Shown piece after piece: positions 13,999 through 18,162 of a DNA stretch of 18,162 nucleotides; the first letter of the stretch is position 1; every line of letters starts with the position of its first letter. The translations under genes and the position numbers were made by a program. Under the pieces are notes generated by a model. The model saw only the letters and a program-made list of their open reading frames with translations. It was not told where the DNA came from and did not search any database. Source of the stretch: Desulfobacteraceae bacterium 4572_89 (GTDB lineage Bacteria > Desulfobacterota > Desulfobacteria > Desulfobacterales > Desulfobacteraceae); the NCBI GenBank assembly GCA_002085465.1, contig NBML01000074.1:1-18162 (forward strand). The letters run 5' to 3'.

Positions 13999-15723
13999 CT
14001 AGTAGGAAACCACCTGGTTTCTGCCTTTGTCTTTGGCCTTGTAAAGAGCTTTGTCGGCTCTGATTGTGAATTCGTCAGTCCCTTCTTTTTCAATATATTT
14101 TGTAATACCAAAACTGCAGGTGATTTTGGAATCTATTGAAAACGTATGTTGTTCAATGCGTTTTCGAATTTTTTCAGCAAGCACAAAAGAGGATTCTTCA
14201 TCATTTTCAGGAACAAGGATTACAAACTCTTCACCTCCCCACCGGGCAAGAATATCAGAAGATCGGATACTGGTCGCACATAAGTGGGACAGATCTTTAA
14301 GTATCTCATCTCCGGAAACATGCCCAAAGGTATCGTTTATCCGTTTAAATTTATCAATATCAAAAATAATGAGGGTAAGTGCAGAACCATATCTTTGGCA
14401 ACGGTGAATTTCCCTTTTAAGGCATTCATTAAAATATCCTCGATTGTATAATTTAGTTAAGGGATCAGTTGTAGCCTGAACCTTTAAAATTTTATTTACC
14501 CGTTCCAACTCTTTTTGATGTTCCTTCTGGGCGTTTTTATATCCCTCAAAAATAGCATAGATTCCCTTGGAAAATAGATAGCTGATACAAAGAAAAATAA
14601 GGCAGGTGAGAATTAGAAAATAAACCAGAAAACGGATAGTCTTTTGTACCTGTTCCCGCAGGTTTAACTGCAATTTAGCAACCCGTTGGTCCAGTTGGTC
14701 AAGATAAGTCCCTTTTGCCACAATCCAATTCCATTCAGGGTAATATTTAAAATAACTCAGCTTGGCAAAGATTCCGTCTGAACCTGGTTTTTTATACCAA
14801 TAGGTGACAAAGGCCTCCCCTTTTTCTTTTATCCCCCTGAGCATTTCCCTGCGGAACATCTTGCCTTTGGCATCTTTCAGGTCGTCGGAAATTTTTTTAC
14901 CAACAAGATCCAGGCGATTGGGATTTACCAGCATGGTGGCAAATCCATCCCCTCCGTTCATATCATGGAGCTGATAGATAAATATATATTCCGGAGACCT
15001 AAGATCAACCTTTTTGTTGTTAAGGCTACGGACAATGGTTTGTTTTGTTATTTCATTAAAATCATCCAGATATTCGCCAGTGCCTATAATCCAGTCAAAC
15101 GGTTGAAAATACTTGATATAGGAAGTTTTTGAAAAAAGTTTTTCGCCCTCGATTCCAGGTTTTGGCCATTGATATTGAATAGCACCTTCACCCCGGTTCC
15201 TGGCTATATAGATCATTTTTTGAAATAGATCTTTTCTGTCCTGGAAAGGGGTTATATTGACATTGGTTCCTTCCCTGGAGGGATCAGGCGGATAGAGTAT
15301 GTAAGCTCCATCCATGGAACGGATAAAATAATATCCTCTGCCATCATTGAATCTGACAGATCGTAAAGCCTCTGAGATAATGGATATTATTTCTTCAGGT
15401 TTTTTGGTTCCATAGTATTTCTGGTAGAGATTTTCTGTTATGGCATGGGCTTCGTAAACCCTTTTTTGAATGGCAATGTTTAGATCCTGTTCCGAGTAGT
15501 ACAGCCGGGAATTCATTCTACTTATCTGGGATAAAACTTCTGATTTGAGTCGATCTTTCTGAATGTCAGTATAGTTTTTTTCAACCCCTTTTAAATCTTT
15601 TTGAAATTGTTTGTATTTATCACGAATAAAGACTCCGCCAAGAATCGTTATAAGGAGAATAACAATAAGTAATGAACTGATAAAACTGATTTTACCGATG
15701 TTTTCTTCTTTAATAAAAGACAT
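13999..15723 (-). CDS. Membrane diguanylate cyclase with periplasmic Cache domains
   Basis: A 574-residue protein. TM1 is at about 12-33 and TM2 at about 363-384, flanking a periplasmic sensor of about 330 residues. Two Cache-like repeats are visible: GYYFIRSMDGAYILYPPD to DWIIGTGEYLDDF (about 130-222), and a similar FATMLVNPNR to WNWIVAKGTYLD (about 261-342). A coiled helix then leads to a GGDEF domain with DPLTKLYNRGYF, FDIDKFKRINDTFGH, the active-site GGEEF (496-500) and an I-site RSSD (487-490) five residues upstream. It should therefore make c-di-GMP from GTP and be product-inhibited, in response to a small extracytoplasmic ligand. The ATG has TAAGG eight bases upstream and lies 40 bp after the Usp-receiver gene, probably in one operon. 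It converges on the peptidase gene with a 42 bp gap. Confidence 0.93.
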   Translation of the reverse strand: MSFIKEENIGKISFISSLLIVILLITILGGVFIRDKYKQFQKDLKGVEKNYTDIQKDRLKSEVLSQISRMNSRLYYSEQDLNIAIQKRVYEAHAITENLYQKYYGTKKPEEIISIISEALRSVRFNDGRGYYFIRSMDGAYILYPPDPSREGTNVNITPFQDRKDLFQKMIYIARNRGEGAIQYQWPKPGIEGEKLFSKTSYIKYFQPFDWIIGTGEYLDDFNEITKQTIVRSLNNKKVDLRSPEYIFIYQLHDMNGGDGFATMLVNPNRLDLVGKKISDDLKDAKGKMFRREMLRGIKEKGEAFVTYWYKKPGSDGIFAKLSYFKYYPEWNWIVAKGTYLDQLDQRVAKLQLNLREQVQKTIRFLVYFLILTCLIFLCISYLFSKGIYAIFEGYKNAQKEHQKELERVNKILKVQATTDPLTKLYNRGYFNECLKREIHRCQRYGSALTLIIFDIDKFKRINDTFGHVSGDEILKDLSHLCATSIRSSDILARWGGEEFVILVPENDEESSFVLAEKIRKRIEQHTFSIDSKITCSFGITKYIEKEGTDEFTIRADKALYKAKDKGRNQVVSY

Positions 15724-15763
15724 GAAACAGCCTTACAATGAATAGAAAAGCTATTTTCAAAGA

Positions 15764-16666
15764 TTATTTGCCGTACTTGTCATCAAAGGTGTTCCAGAAA
15801 GAACGGTCCTTATCCCGCCAGCCTTTGCCAAATGATTTATCAAAGAAGGGTTTAAGGGTAGAAAACCAGGATCCATATCCCTGTTTGCCTTCTATTCTGG
15901 TCCGTATGACGTCGGCGGCATGGGTGGAAATATTTGCCAGTTCATCCTTGGGAATATAGGAATCAGCACCTTTTTGAATGGATTCCTTGAGATTTTCCGG
16001 TGTGAGTGCATGGGCGGTAAGCATGAGGGCTGGAACCTCTTTTTCGCCGGCAAGTTTGAGGATATCATATCCGCTTACTCCCATGATATCAAGGATAGCC
16101 AGATCATACTTGTTGTTTTCAAGAAGTTTTTTGGCTGTTTCAAAGGAGTTGGCAGTTTCCAGAGTGCACATGTCCAGCAACTCTTCAATGGTCTCAAGAA
16201 TATCTGGTTCATCATCCACTACCAGAATTTTTCGGTCTTTTAAAAGGTCTTCGGGTAAAATGGTGTTAATTTCAAACCGGACCGTGGTTACAGGGCAGGG
16301 GGCCTTTAAAATTACATATCTTGCTGTGGAACCAAGAATGGCTTTCTGGGCCCTTGAGGTTTTTTTGATACCCAGAAATATATGATCTATATCATTTTCT
16401 TCGGCAAATTTTACCAGGTCTTCACCAGCAGAAAGTCCCCTGACACTCTGCTGGGCTTCACACTGAATGCCTGAGTTCTCCAGTAGTTGCCGGGCAAATT
16501 CAAGGCCTTCTTCTGCCTGGGCTATTTCTGCCTGGGTTTCTGAAGCGCCTCCTTCCATTGATGTGACCACATAGACAAAGGCAGAGTGTATACCTGCCAT
16601 ATCCCTTGCAAGTGATAAAGAGATTCTGCCGACTTCTCCACCATTATATCCAACCAGTATTTTCAT
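15764..16666 (-). CDS. Universal stress protein domain fused to a response-regulator receiver domain
   Basis: A 300-residue protein. Residues 1-132 form a Usp domain: MKILVGYNGGEVGR, FLGIKKTSRAQKAILGSTAR (a G-x9-G-S/T type nucleotide-binding loop) and KAPCPVTTV. Residues about 146-258 form a CheY-like receiver with DD 151-152, phospho-acceptor Asp193 (LAILDIMG), Thr217 (MLTAHA) and Lys240 (IPKDE). The tail 260-300 is rich in aromatic and charged residues (WFSTLKPFFDKSFGKGWRDK) with no DNA-binding domain. All phosphorylation residues are present, so it is probably a phosphorylatable single-output protein whose effector may be the Usp domain itself. AGGAG is six bases before the ATG. It lies between livF and the diguanylate cyclase on the same strand; no histidine kinase is visible here. 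Output and partners are unknown. Confidence 0.92.
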   Translation of the reverse strand: MKILVGYNGGEVGRISLSLARDMAGIHSAFVYVVTSMEGGASETQAEIAQAEEGLEFARQLLENSGIQCEAQQSVRGLSAGEDLVKFAEENDIDHIFLGIKKTSRAQKAILGSTARYVILKAPCPVTTVRFEINTILPEDLLKDRKILVVDDEPDILETIEELLDMCTLETANSFETAKKLLENNKYDLAILDIMGVSGYDILKLAGEKEVPALMLTAHALTPENLKESIQKGADSYIPKDELANISTHAADVIRTRIEGKQGYGSWFSTLKPFFDKSFGKGWRDKDRSFWNTFDDKYGK

Positions 16667-16684
16667 TTTGAACTCCTAAATTTT

Positions 16685-16751
16685 GTGGTCCACATCCAGC
16701 AGGTGGATATCACATCCACCAGGTGGGTTACATCCACCAGGTGGGTTACAT
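16685..16751. repeat. Palindromic 18 bp tandem repeats spanning the livF stop codon
   Basis: The unit ACATCCACCAGGTGGGTT is perfect at 16712-16729 and 16730-16747. A degenerate copy lies at 16692-16711, a partial one follows at 16748, and a related GTGG/CCAC palindrome at 16685-16693. Each unit has the dyad CCACCAGGTGG (16716-16726, 16734-16744; degenerate at 16694-16708). On the minus strand every unit reads Trp-Met-stop, so the livF end codons are themselves repeated. The array fills the 79 bp between livF and the Usp-receiver gene. It could be an mRNA hairpin/processing site, a protein-binding array or a slippage product. Confidence 0.88.
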
Positions 16752-17552
16752 CCACCGTTTGCGTCTTTTGTAGGATTTAACATCCTTAAAGGATTTTCTG
16801 CCGCCACCCTTGGTAATGCCCATGTAAAATTCTTTTACATCCGGGTTGTCCTGAAGTTCTTTTGACGGTCCTTCCAGAACTATTTTGCCGGATTCCATGA
16901 TATAGGCATAATCTGATACTGCCAGAGCCACTTTTGCATTCTGCTCCACAACCAGGATGGTGGTATCAAGTTCTTTGTTGATTTTTTTAATATTATCAAA
17001 TATTTCTTTGACAAGAATGGGGGCAAGTCCCAGGGACGGTTCATCCAGCATGAGCATTTCAGGTGCTGCCATCAAGGCCCTTGCAATGGCAATCATCTGC
17101 TGCTCACCACCTGAACTGTATCCTGCCATTCGATTGGTCACCTTGGAGAGTCGTGGAAAATGTTTGTACATAAGTTCGTTGTCTTCACGGATCTTTTTTG
17201 ATCCGTCTTTTCGTGTAATGGATCCCACCAGGATATTTTCATTCACTGTCAGGTGTTTGAATATTCTTCTGCCTTCAGGCACCATGACTGCACCCAGTTT
17301 CACTATGTCAGTCCCTAAAAGCTGGGTTGTATCTATTTCATTAAACTTAATATACCCTTCCCTGATGGCACCATTCTCCGGTTTTAAAAGGCCGCTGATG
17401 GCTCTTAAGGTGGTGGTTTTGCCTGCACCGTTTGTGCCAAGCAACGCTACAATCTTTCCCTTGGGCACATTAAGACTAACACCACGAAGTACTTGAACAA
17501 TGTCGTTATACACAACTTCAATATTGTTGACTTCCAGCAGATTTTTTTCCAT
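16746..17552 (-). CDS. livF: Branched-chain amino acid ABC transporter ATP-binding protein LivF
   Basis: A 268-residue ABC ATPase. Walker A is GTNGAGKTT (39-47), the signature SSGGEQQ (146-152) and Walker B LMLDEPSLGLAP (167-178), followed by VVEQNAKVALAVSDYAYIME. The SLGLAP and VVEQN-x-x-x-AL features are hallmarks of the LivF branch of branched-chain amino acid/amide importers, which energises the inner-membrane permeases LivH/LivM together with LivG. It is somewhat longer than typical LivF (about 235-250) because of a basic tail KSFKDVKSYKRRKRWM, whose last codons belong to the 18 bp repeat array. The SD is weak (AAAGAAAA). It follows the substrate-binding protein by 91 bp, with a hairpin between. 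LivG and the permeases are not in the window and may lie further right. The predicted cargo fits a leucine/branched-chain catabolic neighbourhood. Confidence 0.92.
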   Translation of the reverse strand: MEKNLLEVNNIEVVYNDIVQVLRGVSLNVPKGKIVALLGTNGAGKTTTLRAISGLLKPENGAIREGYIKFNEIDTTQLLGTDIVKLGAVMVPEGRRIFKHLTVNENILVGSITRKDGSKKIREDNELMYKHFPRLSKVTNRMAGYSSGGEQQMIAIARALMAAPEMLMLDEPSLGLAPILVKEIFDNIKKINKELDTTILVVEQNAKVALAVSDYAYIMESGKIVLEGPSKELQDNPDVKEFYMGITKGGGRKSFKDVKSYKRRKRWM

Positions 17553-17578
17553 GTATATTTTCTTTACTTATTGGGTTA

Positions 17579-17624
17579 AACTTACCGGAAACCAGTTCCA
17601 TTTAAAACGGATCTCCGGTAAGTT
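17579..17624. promoter_or_regulatory. Inverted repeat between the substrate-binding protein and livF genes
   Basis: AACTTACCGGA (17579-17589) and TCCGGTAAGTT (17614-17624) form a perfect 11 bp stem with a 24-base loop. It lies in the 91 bp gap downstream of the binding-protein stop. Such intergenic hairpins often protect the abundant binding-protein message and reduce read-through to the ATPase gene. A full intrinsic terminator is not evident because no clean U-run follows on the minus strand. Confidence 0.6.
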
Positions 17625-17643
17625 AAGGTTCGGTTTAAAAAGC

Positions 17644-18162
17644 TTACTTTATTTTTTTCATGTATTCAGATTCCACTGCGTCTCCCACAGCTTTAAAAAC
17701 ACCATTCTGTACACTGTAAATCTGAAGCATATCAACACCTGCACGGTCTGTCTTAGAGTAGGTTACCGGTCCGGTTGTTGTATAGGGGTGGTATGCATTG
17801 GCGCCATTCATACCATTGAGCATTTTGTAAAGGTTTGCTTTGTTAACTTCAAGGCCGGCTGCTTTTGCCCGTTTGATGGCTTCTGTTGCAACCTGGGCTA
17901 CCATGATGCCGGCTGCATAGTTATGGGAATTCGCAGCTTTTTGATCACGACCAAATAGTTTTGCCAGAGCCAACTGTTTATCAGTTCCTTCGCCTGGAAC
18001 TGAAGTGATATTAAAAGCAGTTATCCAGAAATAATTCTCAGTAGCATCTCCGGCCAGGGCAATAAGGTCATTACCACCTGTGTAATGGGCACCCATGAAG
18101 GTAAGTTTACCTGCTTCACCAAAAGAAGATGCAGTAAGTCCAAGACGCTTTGAATCTTTGAT
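17644..18162 (-). CDS. livK: Branched-chain amino acid ABC transporter substrate-binding protein, C-terminal part (runs off the right edge)
   Basis: The minus-strand frame is open from the window edge (IKDSKRLGLTASSFGEAGKL) through ALAGDATENYFWITAF, RDQKAANSHNYAAGIMVAQV, ATEAIKRAKAAGLEVNKANL, TTTGPVTYSKTDRAGVDMLQ and the end SEYMKKIK. This matches the C-terminal lobe of the periplasmic-binding-protein type 1 family (LivJ/LivK-like) that captures branched-chain amino acids or related amides in the periplasm. 172 codons are visible; the signal peptide and first lobe are outside the window. The Met at 18096 is internal and not a start. The adjacent livF supports the call. The exact ligand is undetermined, since this family is also used for urea, amides and aromatic acids. 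Confidence 0.88.
   Translation of the reverse strand: MKDSKRLGLTASSFGEAGKLTFMGAHYTGGNDLIALAGDATENYFWITAFNITSVPGEGTDKQLALAKLFGRDQKAANSHNYAAGIMVAQVATEAIKRAKAAGLEVNKANLYKMLNGMNGANAYHPYTTTGPVTYSKTDRAGVDMLQIYSVQNGVFKAVGDAVESEYMKKIK

Noticed and set aside
14010..14030. Small hairpin GAAACC/GGTTTC near the convergent gene ends as a terminator
   Set aside because: It lies within the last codons of the diguanylate cyclase and lacks a clear T-run, so it was not called as a terminator.

Overview
The window reads as chromosomal DNA of an anaerobic, acyl-CoA-oxidising bacterium. A sulfate reducer of the Desulfobacterota (Desulfobacteraceae-like) is my best guess, inferred from the gene repertoire: a fused isobutyryl-CoA mutase, XRE-cupin regulators next to acyl-CoA genes, a universal-stress-protein/receiver fusion, and moderate GC with AT-rich intergenic DNA. 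No rRNA, tRNA, CRISPR array, prophage or transposase gene was seen.

Region 1 (1-5442, all minus strand) is an operon resembling leucine/isovalerate (liu-type) degradation. In transcription order it holds a short-chain-type acyl-CoA dehydrogenase, a methylglutaconyl-CoA-hydratase-like crotonase, a methylcrotonyl-CoA-carboxylase-type carboxyltransferase, an HMG-CoA-lyase-family protein, an XRE-cupin regulator and the start of acetoacetyl-CoA synthetase. The expected product would be acetoacetate plus acetyl-CoA. The biotin carboxylase subunit is not in the window, the lyase lacks the usual catalytic cysteine, and the dehydrogenase/hydratase boundary appears deleted and frameshifted.

Region 2 (5443-13956, plus strand) carries a universal stress protein, a TetR-family regulator, and a run for isobutyryl-CoA to butyryl-CoA isomerisation and the end of beta-oxidation: a fused B12 mutase/GTPase (IcmF-like, split into three reading frames by two apparent internal deletions), a thiolase, 3-hydroxybutyryl-CoA dehydrogenase and an overlapping M24 (Xaa-Pro/creatinase-type) metallopeptidase. 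A near-identical TetR-type operator (core GAGCGCTC) lies both in the promoter of region 1 and in front of the tetR gene. This suggests one TetR protein coordinates both clusters.

Region 3 (13999-18162, minus strand) runs from the end of a branched-chain amino acid substrate-binding protein through LivF, a Usp-receiver fusion and a membrane Cache-GGDEF diguanylate cyclase. Amino acid uptake is thus next to stress/phosphorelay and c-di-GMP signalling genes.

The most notable features are three deletion-like lesions in the catabolic genes, the shared operator, several perfect short tandem repeats (15 bp in the icmF linker, 18 bp after the icmF stop, 18 bp palindromic units carrying the livF stop codon), and the unusual lyase. 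Whether the lesions are real mutations or sequence errors cannot be settled here.
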